A DNA stretch of 5,072 nt from an uncultured Bacteriovoracaceae bacterium. GTDB lineage: Bacteria; Bdellovibrionota; Bacteriovoracia; Bacteriovoracales; Bacteriovoracaceae. The notes beneath the pieces were generated by a model. That model had not been told where the DNA came from, ran no database searches, and saw only the letters and a list, made by a program, of their open reading frames with translations. The position numbers were made by a program, and so were the translations under genes. This document shows positions 1-5,043 of this stretch, piece after piece (position 1 is the stretch's first letter; each line of letters starts with the position of its first letter). The DNA lies in the NCBI GenBank assembly GCA_937952395.1, contig CALFYV010000338.1, forward strand, positions 1-5,072, read 5' to 3'.

Positions 1-182
1 TTGAACTTCTCGTCTCTTCTGGCATGTTAAGTTCCAACGGTGAAGCACGACGAATGCTTAAGCAAAATGCTGTGAGTATAGTGGATGGTGAGAAGATTAC
101 TGATGAAAAATTAATTATTAGCGAAGCTTTTAAGAATAAGGTTTTAAAAGTGGGTAAAAGAAAGTTTGTGAAATTAATATGA
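1..182 (+). CDS. tyrS: Tyrosyl-tRNA synthetase, C-terminal S4 domain (partial, 5' end outside window)
   Basis: The frame beginning at base 3 is open for 59 codons and stops with TGA at 180-182. The peptide reads as an S4 RNA-binding domain: ELLVSSGMLSSNGEARRMLK, then QNAVSIVDGEKITDEK, ending in KVLKVGKRKFVKLI. The arrangement S-x-x-E-A-R-R near the start, V-x-x-x-x-G-E-K-I in the middle and V-L-K-V-G-K-R-K-F at the end is what I know from the C terminus of the TyrS subgroup whose tail ends in a VGKR(K/R)F strand. In that enzyme the S4 domain binds the tRNA(Tyr) anticodon arm and variable loop, while the missing Rossmann domain charges tRNA with tyrosine in the cytoplasm. The stop overlaps the next gene's start as ATGA. 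Other S4 proteins (RluB/RsuA types, YaaA-like) are possible, but the ending fits TyrS best. The catalytic HIGH and KMSKS motifs lie outside the window. Confidence 0.82.
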   Translation, partial: ELLVSSGMLSSNGEARRMLKQNAVSIVDGEKITDEKLIISEAFKNKVLKVGKRKFVKLI

Positions 183-814
183 GTTTGAAAAACCGCTTAC
201 TGACTTATTTAAAATCTCTTGAGCGATCTTTAGGTAGCGATGAAGAGTCAGCTGAAGCCTTAGATTTTTTAAAGAATAAAGTCAGTAGTCTTAAAGAAGA
301 GCCAAAACAATTACCACTTTTTGAAGAAATTCCAGATTTAAAAAGTAAAACTGCTTTTGCTTTGTTTTCTGATGGAGCCTGTCGAGGCAATCCTGGACCT
401 GGTTCTTGGGCATGTATGGGGCAGGATTACAAGGGACAGACGATATTTTCTGAAGCTGATTTTGAAAATCCAACGACCAATAACAAAATGGAACTTATGG
501 CTGCCACAAAAGCTCTTGAGCTTCTTCAGGCTTATTTGTATGAAAAAGATATTGAAGCTAGTAAGATTATTCTTTTCACTGATTCCAAGTACGTAATCGA
601 TGGAATTACTTCATGGGTAACAAATTGGAAGGCCCGTGGTTGGAAGAAAGCAGATAAAAAATCTCCTGAAAATTTAGAATATTGGCAACGCCTGGATGAA
701 ATTCATCAAGAGCTAAAACCAGAATATAGATGGGTCAAAGGTCATTCGGGCCATCCACAAAATGAGCACTGTGATGCTTTGGCCAATGAGATCCTTGATA
801 ATGAAGGTTTTTAG
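179..814 (+). CDS. rnhA: Ribonuclease HI with an N-terminal extension carrying a clamp-binding-like motif
   Basis: This 211-residue protein is a type 1 ribonuclease H, which cuts the RNA strand of RNA-DNA hybrids (R-loops, Okazaki primers) using two metal ions. The catalytic domain spans about residues 60-207. The carboxylates are visible: D65 in FSDGACRGNPGPGSW, E105 in TTNNKMELMA, D135 in FTDSKYV and D199 in CDALAN, with the mobile histidine H189 in VKGHSGHP. The spacing H189 to D199 equals E. coli H124 to D134. The basic protrusion (NWKARGWKKADKK, 149-161) that grips the hybrid is present. E. coli RNase HI has 155 residues; the excess here is mainly a charged, probably helical stretch of about 58 residues at the N terminus. 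That stretch lacks the aromatic pattern of the eukaryotic hybrid-binding domain but contains QLPLF at 44-48. The ATG at 179 overlaps the tyrS stop (ATGA), and no good Shine-Dalgarno is seen, so coupled translation is likely. The catalytic call is near certain; the role of the extension is inference. Confidence 0.97.
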   Translation: MSLKNRLLTYLKSLERSLGSDEESAEALDFLKNKVSSLKEEPKQLPLFEEIPDLKSKTAFALFSDGACRGNPGPGSWACMGQDYKGQTIFSEADFENPTTNNKMELMAATKALELLQAYLYEKDIEASKIILFTDSKYVIDGITSWVTNWKARGWKKADKKSPENLEYWQRLDEIHQELKPEYRWVKGHSGHPQNEHCDALANEILDNEGF

Positions 815-1607
815 TTTTCTCTTGTTATTTTTAAGTTCTAGCTTTGCTTGTCACTTGAATTCCAAGTTTCAATATATTTCACTATCTGGTCCTGTGACTA
901 TGTTGTTGCAAGAAATGAATTTACTTAATGATCCCTCACTTAAGGCCATATCGAAATTTCATACGATTTCTTCAAATAAATTTAAAAGGGAGCGTTTGGC
1001 TGGAGGATTATTTCTGTCTCCCAAAGTTTTTCAAAATTATTCAGAACCTATAGTTTTTTTTGATGAGAGCTTAGAGTTGAGGAGAACGATGAATTCTTTA
1101 GAAGTAAAAAAACTAGAGATTCAAACGAGAAATATTAACCAATGGCAAATTCATGAGAAAGTAGTAACAGAGCTCAAACCCTATTTAAGAGCATGTGAAA
1201 AAAACATGAAGGAAATCAGCCAAAGTTTAAATAAGATTAAAACTAAGATACAAAATGAAGAGAAATTCAAAAGCACATTCTTTTTCTACTTGGGAGAACT
1301 TCAAAATAGAACAAAACCCCAGCTTGTGATTACCAATGATTTATTTGTAAAAACACTTAAGACTAATAAAAAACTTGAAACTTATCCCAGTCAGATGGAT
1401 TATGTCACTTGGTCTCAAAAGATTTCAAAGAAATTTGAAAATGTCATTGAAATAGGGATTTCTGAAGGTTTGGATTATAACTTAATAAAAATAGCTGATA
1501 AGAAATTCAATATTACTGGTCCTGGTAGCTTAACTCCAGGTATTTCTCAATTGTATTTTATAGATAAACTTTTAAGTTATTTAAAGCAATTGGACAAAAA
1601 AGAATAA
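801..1607 (+). CDS. Periplasmic substrate-binding protein of a BtuF/FecB-type ABC importer (divergent)
   Basis: I choose the ATG at 801 (268 residues) because it opens a signal peptide, MKVFSFLLLFLSSSFA, with probable signal peptidase I cleavage after A16. The in-frame ATG at 762 would add 13 residues encoded inside rnhA and bury the signal. C17 follows the cleavage site, but SFAC is a poor lipobox. The mature start, FQYISLSGPVTMLLQEMNLL, resembles the first strand and helix of helical-backbone metal receptors (BtuF, FepB, FhuD). The ending, GPGSLTPGISQLYFIDKLL, also fits the C-terminal lobe of that fold. Between them lies a lysine-rich helical section (about 118-158) that could be the linking backbone helix. 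The sequence alone is weak; the call rests largely on the ATPase and FecCD permease that follow. It overlaps rnhA by 14 nt and lies 3 nt before the ATPase. The ligand (corrinoid, haem, siderophore or other chelate) cannot be told, and no histidine-rich zinc loop is present. C17 and C132 could form a disulfide. Confidence 0.72.
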   Translation: MKVFSFLLLFLSSSFACHLNSKFQYISLSGPVTMLLQEMNLLNDPSLKAISKFHTISSNKFKRERLAGGLFLSPKVFQNYSEPIVFFDESLELRRTMNSLEVKKLEIQTRNINQWQIHEKVVTELKPYLRACEKNMKEISQSLNKIKTKIQNEEKFKSTFFFYLGELQNRTKPQLVITNDLFVKTLKTNKKLETYPSQMDYVTWSQKISKKFENVIEIGISEGLDYNLIKIADKKFNITGPGSLTPGISQLYFIDKLLSYLKQLDKKE

Positions 1608-1610
1608 TTT

Positions 1611-2213
1611 ATGTCTCAAATATGTCATTTGGATTTTCAAACAGGAATTGATTTAATTCATGAAAAGCTTTACGGGGAGTTGAGTTTTGTTAAAGGACAG
1701 ATTCAATTATGGCAAGGGCCTAATGGAGTAGGGAAGACTTCTTTATTAAATTATCTTCGTGAAAATGATAAAAATTTTTTTCCTAACTACCGAACAGTTT
1801 TTGCCACACAAAAACCGCTCAGAGTATTAGGCGATTTTACCTCAAATGATCTCATTTCTCATTTACAAAAATTTCTCCCGCAATCAGAACAACTTGAAAT
1901 TGGCACGTTTTTTAAAATGATGGATTTTACTCCCTTATTAAGTCGGCCAATTCGTTTTTTATCAGGTGGGGAAAATCAGATATTAAAACTGGCCAGTTGT
2001 CTCATGATAAAGGGGGATATTTATTTTTTAGATGAAGCCACATCCCATTTAGATGAGGAGAAAACACAGAAGCTATTCACTTATCTTGGTAAGAAGAAAA
2101 AAAATAGTAGTATTGTTATGATAGAGCACCATCCTCATGCCCAAAAGATTAGTGATCATAAGATCTTTTTTAAGAAGAATCAGGGTCGGTTGGAGTTGAT
2201 TCATGGAACTTGA
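1611..2213 (+). CDS. ABC transporter ATP-binding protein (BtuD/FecE-like, compact)
   Basis: At 200 residues this is one nucleotide-binding domain with every core motif. Walker A is GPNGVGKTS (36-44), the Q-loop glutamine is Q67 in ATQKPL, the ABC signature is LSGGE (117-121), Walker B is IYFLDE with catalytic E142 (137-142), the D-loop is SHLD (145-148) and the switch histidine is H173 in IEHH. It should hydrolyse ATP as a homodimer on the cytoplasmic face of the permease encoded next. FecE/BtuD relatives run to about 250 residues; here the N-terminal sheet, the helical subdomain and the C terminus are all short. The signature is LSGGENQ, not the commoner LSGGQ. The gene starts 3 nt after the binding-protein stop with no strong Shine-Dalgarno, so coupled translation is likely. 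Its 3' end overlaps the permease start by 11 nt. Taken alone it could be assigned to other ABC families such as CcmA-like exporters; the neighbours decide in favour of an importer. Confidence 0.93.
   Translation: MSQICHLDFQTGIDLIHEKLYGELSFVKGQIQLWQGPNGVGKTSLLNYLRENDKNFFPNYRTVFATQKPLRVLGDFTSNDLISHLQKFLPQSEQLEIGTFFKMMDFTPLLSRPIRFLSGGENQILKLASCLMIKGDIYFLDEATSHLDEEKTQKLFTYLGKKKKNSSIVMIEHHPHAQKISDHKIFFKKNQGRLELIHGT
2191..2195 (+). promoter_or_regulatory. Ribosome binding site for the permease gene
   Basis: TGGAG lies 7 nt before the ATG at 2203, inside the end of the ATPase gene. It is one of the few clear Shine-Dalgarno sequences in this operon and, with the in-frame stop at 2197-2199, supports 2203 as the true start. 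Confidence 0.6.
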
Positions 2214-3051
2214 CTACTTGCTACGCTTTTTATGTGCCTTTGTTGTTGGTAGCTTGCTCAGTTTGGGGGGAAGTTTAACTCAGATTTTCACCCAGAATGA
2301 ATTAGCAGCGCCTTCGAGCCTTGGATTAGATTCTCTTATTGTTTTGCAAATACTTATTGTTCATCTAATTTTGAGTTTTTTCCATTTGCCATTTTCTTTA
2401 GAATGGTCTTCCTTTGTTTTATCTATTGTTGTTTTACTTGTTACGCTTTATTACTGGCCTAAGAAAAAGAGTTCATATTCTCAACAATTTATCTTAGTTG
2501 GTATGTGTATTAACTTATTTATCGGTGCTCTTTTTTCTCTTGTTTATTTTCTTTTTCTAACCAAAAGTCTAGAATTTCCGGCCCAAATTTGGTTTGGTCA
2601 ATTTAAACAAACTTCTTGGAGTCAATTTTCCGTCACATTCATGGTTGCAACATTTTGTTATGCTTTGCTCTACCAACATTTGGCCAAGCTACAATTGTTT
2701 GTTTATGGTGAGGATTTTTGTCAAAATCTAAAAATTAATCAAAATGATTATGCTAAACCGCTTATTACATGCATTTACCTGGGCGTTGGGGTGAGTACTT
2801 GTTTCTTTGGTGTTTTTTCATTTTTGGGCTTACTTTTTCCACATCTTCTGCGAGGCTTGCCTTATTTTAATAAAAATATTACGGCACAATTAATTCATGG
2901 CAGTTTTCTTTGTGGTCTATGCTTTGCTTTTATTGATTATTTAGTCTACGAATTTCCTTTTTATGGTGCAGAGATCCCAGTAGGGATGATTAGCTCTTTT
3001 ATTGGCTCATTTTTGTTTCTAATTATCCTGGTGCGTAAAAATATTAACTGA
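2203..3051 (+). CDS. FecCD/BtuC-type ABC importer permease lacking the usual first helix
   Basis: This 282-residue membrane protein forms the channel of the importer. Family landmarks appear in order: LLRFLCAFVVGSLLSLGGSL (6-25) and the following TQIFTQNELAAPSSLGLDSL, which match the FecCD pattern R-x-L-x-A-x-x-V-G-x-x-L-x-L-x-G-x-x-x-Q-x-x-x-x-N-x-L-A-x-P-x-x-L-G; then FLGLLFPHLLR (207-217), the counterpart of the GLVVPHxxR coupling segment; then EIPVGMISSFIGSFLF (257-272), the counterpart of the C-terminal E-x-P-x-G-x-x-T-x-x-x-G-x-P-x-F. I count about eight hydrophobic segments, against ten in BtuC (about 326 residues). The family's first helix, upstream of the R-x-L motif, is absent. An in-frame TGA at 2197-2199 excludes an earlier start, so this is not a start-site error. 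The usual proline in the final motif is replaced (GSFLF). It overlaps the ATPase gene by 11 nt. The substrate is unknown; corrinoid, haem and ferric siderophore are the family options. Confidence 0.9.
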   Translation: MELDYLLRFLCAFVVGSLLSLGGSLTQIFTQNELAAPSSLGLDSLIVLQILIVHLILSFFHLPFSLEWSSFVLSIVVLLVTLYYWPKKKSSYSQQFILVGMCINLFIGALFSLVYFLFLTKSLEFPAQIWFGQFKQTSWSQFSVTFMVATFCYALLYQHLAKLQLFVYGEDFCQNLKINQNDYAKPLITCIYLGVGVSTCFFGVFSFLGLLFPHLLRGLPYFNKNITAQLIHGSFLCGLCFAFIDYLVYEFPFYGAEIPVGMISSFIGSFLFLIILVRKNIN

Positions 3052-3061
3052 AAGCATCAAC

Positions 3062-3088
3062 TTGCGAAATTTAGGAAAAACTATTACT
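3062..3088 (+). promoter_or_regulatory. Possible weak promoter for the FKBP gene
   Basis: In the 79-nt gap after the permease, TTGCGA (3062-3067) and TATTAC (3083-3088) stand 15 nt apart, a shorter spacing than ideal. TTATAA at 3091-3096 is another -10 candidate. No terminator is visible between the permease and FKBP, so read-through from the upstream operon is equally possible. Confidence 0.22.
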
Positions 3089-3118
3089 CTTTATAAGGAT
3101 TAGTAATTAACTCATGAC

Positions 3119-3124
3119 AAAGGA
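3119..3124 (+). promoter_or_regulatory. Ribosome binding site fixing the GTG start of the FKBP gene
   Basis: AAAGGA ends 6 nt before the GTG at 3131. This spacing, and the lipoprotein signal that begins exactly there, decide for the GTG start. The nearby ATG at 3114 is out of frame and opens only six codons. Confidence 0.7.
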
Positions 3125-3130
3125 AAACCT

Positions 3131-3868
3131 GTGAAAAGAAAAAGTTTATTGATTATTTCTTCTATTCTTGTTTTTGCTTTGCTTTCGGGATGCGGCGTGG
3201 ACGTAGAGAAAGTAAAAGTTGAAAGTGAACAAGATAAAACTCTTTATGCAATGGGAGTTATGTTAGGAACAAACTTAAAGAGATTAGAACTGACCGATTC
3301 AGAACTTAATGCTCTTTTCAAAGGTCTTAAGCATTCAGCAACTGGCAAAGATTCAGAAGTTGAGATGACGACCTATCAACCAAAAATTCAAGCACTCTTC
3401 CGCGATCGTATGCAAAAAGTTGTGGTTGAAGAGAAGACTAAAGGCGAAGAGTTCATGAAAAAGTTTGTAGCCGAAGGTGCTAAGCAAACAAAATCAGGAC
3501 TTGCTTATAAAGTGATTAAAGAAGGAACTGGCAAGAGCCCAGGGCCAGAGGATGAAGTTGAAGTTCATTATCATGGAACTCTTATCAATGGAGAAGTTTT
3601 CGATTCTTCGGTTGAGCGTGGTAAGACAATCTCTTTCCCACTTAATAGAGTTATCCCTGGTTGGACAGAAGGTCTTCAGTTAATGAAGGAAGGCGCAAAA
3701 TATAAATTCGCTATCCCAGCTGATCTTGCTTATAGAGATGCTGGTGCTCCTCCAAAAATTCCTGGTGGCGCAACTTTAATCTTTGAAGTTGAACTTTTCA
3801 AAGTTGGCAAGCCTTCCGCAGCTGCAGCTCCAAAGAAAGCAGCTCCAAAAGCTAAGAAAAAGAAATAA
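3131..3868 (+). CDS. FKBP-type peptidyl-prolyl isomerase, lipoprotein, Mip/FkpA-like, with Lys/Ala/Pro tail
   Basis: This 245-residue protein begins at GTG. A basic n-region (MKRK), a hydrophobic core and a textbook lipobox LSG-C21 mark an envelope lipoprotein; G22 at +2 does not signal inner-membrane retention, so the outer membrane is likely. Residues 35-115 resemble the helical FKBP N-terminal dimerisation domain (DKTLYAMGVMLGTNLK). Residues 122-225 are the FKBP domain, with the active-site residues I can align by eye to FKBP12: Y147 (VHYHGTL), F157 and D158 (FDSS), V174 and I175 with W178 (VIPGW), Y201, I210 (KIPGG) and F218. It should catalyse cis-trans isomerisation of prolyl bonds and chaperone exported proteins, as Mip and FkpA do. 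The last 18 residues (PSAAAAPKKAAPKAKKKK) form a basic, low-complexity tail not found in classical FkpA; it may bind an anionic partner in the envelope. The gene has its own Shine-Dalgarno and a strong terminator, so it can be an independent, well expressed unit. The family call is very secure. Confidence 0.95.
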   Translation: MKRKSLLIISSILVFALLSGCGVDVEKVKVESEQDKTLYAMGVMLGTNLKRLELTDSELNALFKGLKHSATGKDSEVEMTTYQPKIQALFRDRMQKVVVEEKTKGEEFMKKFVAEGAKQTKSGLAYKVIKEGTGKSPGPEDEVEVHYHGTLINGEVFDSSVERGKTISFPLNRVIPGWTEGLQLMKEGAKYKFAIPADLAYRDAGAPPKIPGGATLIFEVELFKVGKPSAAAAPKKAAPKAKKKK

Positions 3869-3896
3869 GACTTAATTAACAAATAGTTTTATAGAG

Positions 3897-3924
3897 AAAA
3901 CCCCGCATTAAGCGGGGTTTTTTT
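3897..3924 (+). terminator. Intrinsic terminator after the FKBP gene
   Basis: CCCCGC (3901-3906) pairs with GCGGGG (3912-3917) around a 5-nt loop, and flanking AAAA and TTTT extend the stem to ten pairs. Seven T residues follow (3918-3924). It lies 28 nt after the FKBP stop and is the strongest terminator in the window. Confidence 0.95.
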
Positions 3925-3925
3925 A

Positions 3926-3934
3926 TGCTATAAT
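3926..3934 (+). promoter_or_regulatory. Extended -10 promoter of the small secreted protein gene
   Basis: TGC followed by a perfect TATAAT (3929-3934) forms an extended -10 element. No recognisable -35 exists; that region falls in the hairpin of the preceding terminator, which an extended -10 could tolerate. Transcription would be expected to start around 3940-3942, at or next to the ATG at 3942, giving an mRNA with practically no leader. Confidence 0.7.
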
Positions 3935-3941
3935 AAAGTCT

Positions 3942-4319
3942 ATGAAGGCTTTTTTGTTTAGCTATATTTTTATTTTCTCAACACTTTTTGCTGGTGAGTA
4001 TAATTGTAATATTCAAATGATGCCTAAGAATAAAGCTATCAGCGAGCATCAAGTCGATCAATATGTTAAAGCCTTTCGCTTTATAACTCCATCAACCAAA
4101 AAAATGAATGTAAGCTTTAAGCATATGACAGCAACAATCAGTGATATTGAAGGAAAGGAAATTTTTATCTCTCTAAAAAATAGCAAGAAAAATTATACTA
4201 TAAGTACGAGCTTTCTTTCTTCTCAAGAGGTCTTAAATATAACAAATGATGATAATGAAAATATTATTTGTTGGTCACAAGCTGCGATAGATAAAAGCAA
4301 ATATAAGCTAGATAAGTAG
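3942..4319 (+). CDS. Small secreted protein of unknown function
   Basis: I do not recognise this 125-residue protein. It opens with a typical signal peptide, MKAFLFSYIFIFSTLFA, with likely signal peptidase I cleavage after A17. The mature part would be about 108 residues, lysine-rich, with alternating polar and hydrophobic stretches (MNVSFKHMTATISDI, GKEIFISLKN, KNYTISTSFL) that suggest a small beta-rich fold. Two cysteines, C22 near the mature start and C110 near the end, could form a disulfide that ties the termini. No lipobox is present. The ATG at 3942 is preferred because the signal peptide begins there and a perfect -10 lies 7 nt upstream; the next methionines (26, 27) would lose the signal. 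There is no Shine-Dalgarno, which fits leaderless translation. It is bounded by a terminator upstream and converges with the exporter gene 18 nt downstream. That it is a real exported protein is well supported; any function would be guesswork. Confidence 0.8.
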   Translation: MKAFLFSYIFIFSTLFAGEYNCNIQMMPKNKAISEHQVDQYVKAFRFITPSTKKMNVSFKHMTATISDIEGKEIFISLKNSKKNYTISTSFLSSQEVLNITNDDNENIICWSQAAIDKSKYKLDK

Positions 4320-4337
4320 TTGATAACTCCAGATTTT

Positions 4338-4964
4338 CTATATCATGATCCATTGATAAACATCGAAACCAAGTTTCCAAGACAAGACTAATAAAACTGT
4401 ACCTGAAATAAGTGAGATGATTTTTAATGTTTTAGGATTTTTTAGCAATTCACTTAAAGAATAGGCGAAGAGTGAAAGTCCAAAGAACCAAACAGTCGAA
4501 AAGCTAGCCACACCCGCTCCAAATTGAATCTTATCTTCTAGGCTTAAAAATTTTGCAGCATAGCCACCGATTAAAATAATGGTATCGAGGTAGACATGAG
4601 GATTAAGTAGGCTAAAGCTTAATGTTAAAAGAACAGTTTGCTTAAGTGTGATATCGGTCTGTATTTTTATTTGAGTATTATCAATATTAGCAAATCCTTC
4701 AATCACTTTTTTTACGCCATAATAAAAAAGAAAGAGCACACCTAAAATACCAAAAATAACTTTTAAAGAGGGGATTTGCACAAATAATGTTGTTGCACCT
4801 ATGATGCCCACACCAATTAATATTGTGTCACAAATAGAACAAATCAGTGCAACGAGAAAGTTTCGCTGTTTTTTTAGTCCAGTTTCCAAAACAAATAAAT
4901 TTTGTGCTCCGAGAGCAAGTATTAAGCTCGCCTGTAATAAAAACCCTTCTATGAATTGATTCAT
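4338..4964 (-). CDS. LysE/ArgO-family amino-acid exporter
   Basis: This 208-residue inner-membrane protein has about six hydrophobic segments and the two signature regions of the LysE/ArgO subfamily: LGAQNLFVLETGL (18-30), followed by C42, C45 and D46 in the second helix (ICSICDTILIGVG), and SLLNPHVYLDTIILIGG (118-134). The family exports basic amino acids (lysine, arginine) using the proton gradient. The NPHxxLDT motif separates it from the RhtB/threonine branch, though the exact substrate is unproven. Length matches the family (about 200-235). The start is the ATG at 4964-4962. The frame continues upstream to a TTG at 4991, but those codons would overlap the adjacent terminator stem's A-run and give a less natural N terminus. 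No Shine-Dalgarno precedes the ATG; instead an extended -10-like TGCTATCTT lies 6 nt upstream, suggesting a leaderless transcript. No adjacent LysG/ArgP-type regulator is in the window. It is convergent with the small secreted protein gene. Confidence 0.93.
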   Translation of the reverse strand: MNQFIEGFLLQASLILALGAQNLFVLETGLKKQRNFLVALICSICDTILIGVGIIGATTLFVQIPSLKVIFGILGVLFLFYYGVKKVIEGFANIDNTQIKIQTDITLKQTVLLTLSFSLLNPHVYLDTIILIGGYAAKFLSLEDKIQFGAGVASFSTVWFFGLSLFAYSLSELLKNPKTLKIISLISGTVLLVLSWKLGFDVYQWIMI

Positions 4965-4970
4965 TTTAAG

Positions 4971-4979
4971 AAGATAGCA
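4971..4979 (-). promoter_or_regulatory. Putative extended -10 promoter of the exporter gene
   Basis: Read on the minus strand, TGC TATCTT (4979 to 4971) is followed by CTTAAA and then the ATG at 4964. The hexamer matches TATAAT at four of six positions, helped by the TG extension. The expected start of transcription falls at the initiation codon. TTGTGC (4991-4986) is too close to serve as a normal -35. Confidence 0.4.
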
Positions 4980-4989
4980 TATGTTGCAC

Positions 4990-5020
4990 AAAAAAAGGCT
5001 CCAAATTTTGGAGCCTTTTT
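4990..5020 (-). terminator. Symmetrical (bidirectional-type) intrinsic terminator
   Basis: GGCTCC (4997-5002) pairs with GGAGCC (5010-5015), and further A-T pairs can close the AT-rich loop. Seven A residues precede the stem and five T residues follow it, so a U-tract exists on either strand. The longer tract serves leftward transcription, which fits a minus-strand gene ending at 5044. It also insulates the exporter promoter from that gene. Confidence 0.85.
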
Positions 5021-5043
5021 ATATCTAATATTTTATCTAAATA

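Noticed and set aside
205..473. Minus-strand open frames of about 60 codons within rnhA
   Set aside because: They lie opposite highly conserved RNase HI codons and have no ribosome binding site or family resemblance.
357..596. 79-codon plus-strand frame inside rnhA
   Set aside because: It is a +1-frame shadow of the catalytic domain coding sequence; no start signal and no plausible protein features.
762..800. Upstream in-frame ATG at 762 as the start of the binding-protein gene
   Set aside because: It would put 13 polar and mixed residues encoded within rnhA before the signal peptide; the ATG at 801 opens directly with MKVFSFLLL, the expected secretion signal.
801..851. Lipoprotein signal in the binding protein (C17)
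   Set aside because: The residues before the cysteine are SFA, which does not fit the lipobox (L-A/S-G/A-C); signal peptidase I cleavage after A16 fits better.
3052..3130. Riboswitch or Fur-type operator in the gap before the FKBP gene
   Set aside because: At 79 nt with no stable stem or inverted repeat visible, there is nothing to support either.
3114..3134. Six-codon ORF (MTKENL) overlapping the FKBP start, a possible leader peptide
   Set aside because: It has no Shine-Dalgarno of its own, no regulatory codon bias and no attenuator hairpin; it simply spans the FKBP ribosome binding site by chance.
4965..4991. TTG at 4991 as the start of the exporter gene
   Set aside because: It would add nine residues (MCNICYLLK) reaching into the A-run of the terminator; the ATG at 4964 gives the standard family N terminus and agrees with the -10-like element.
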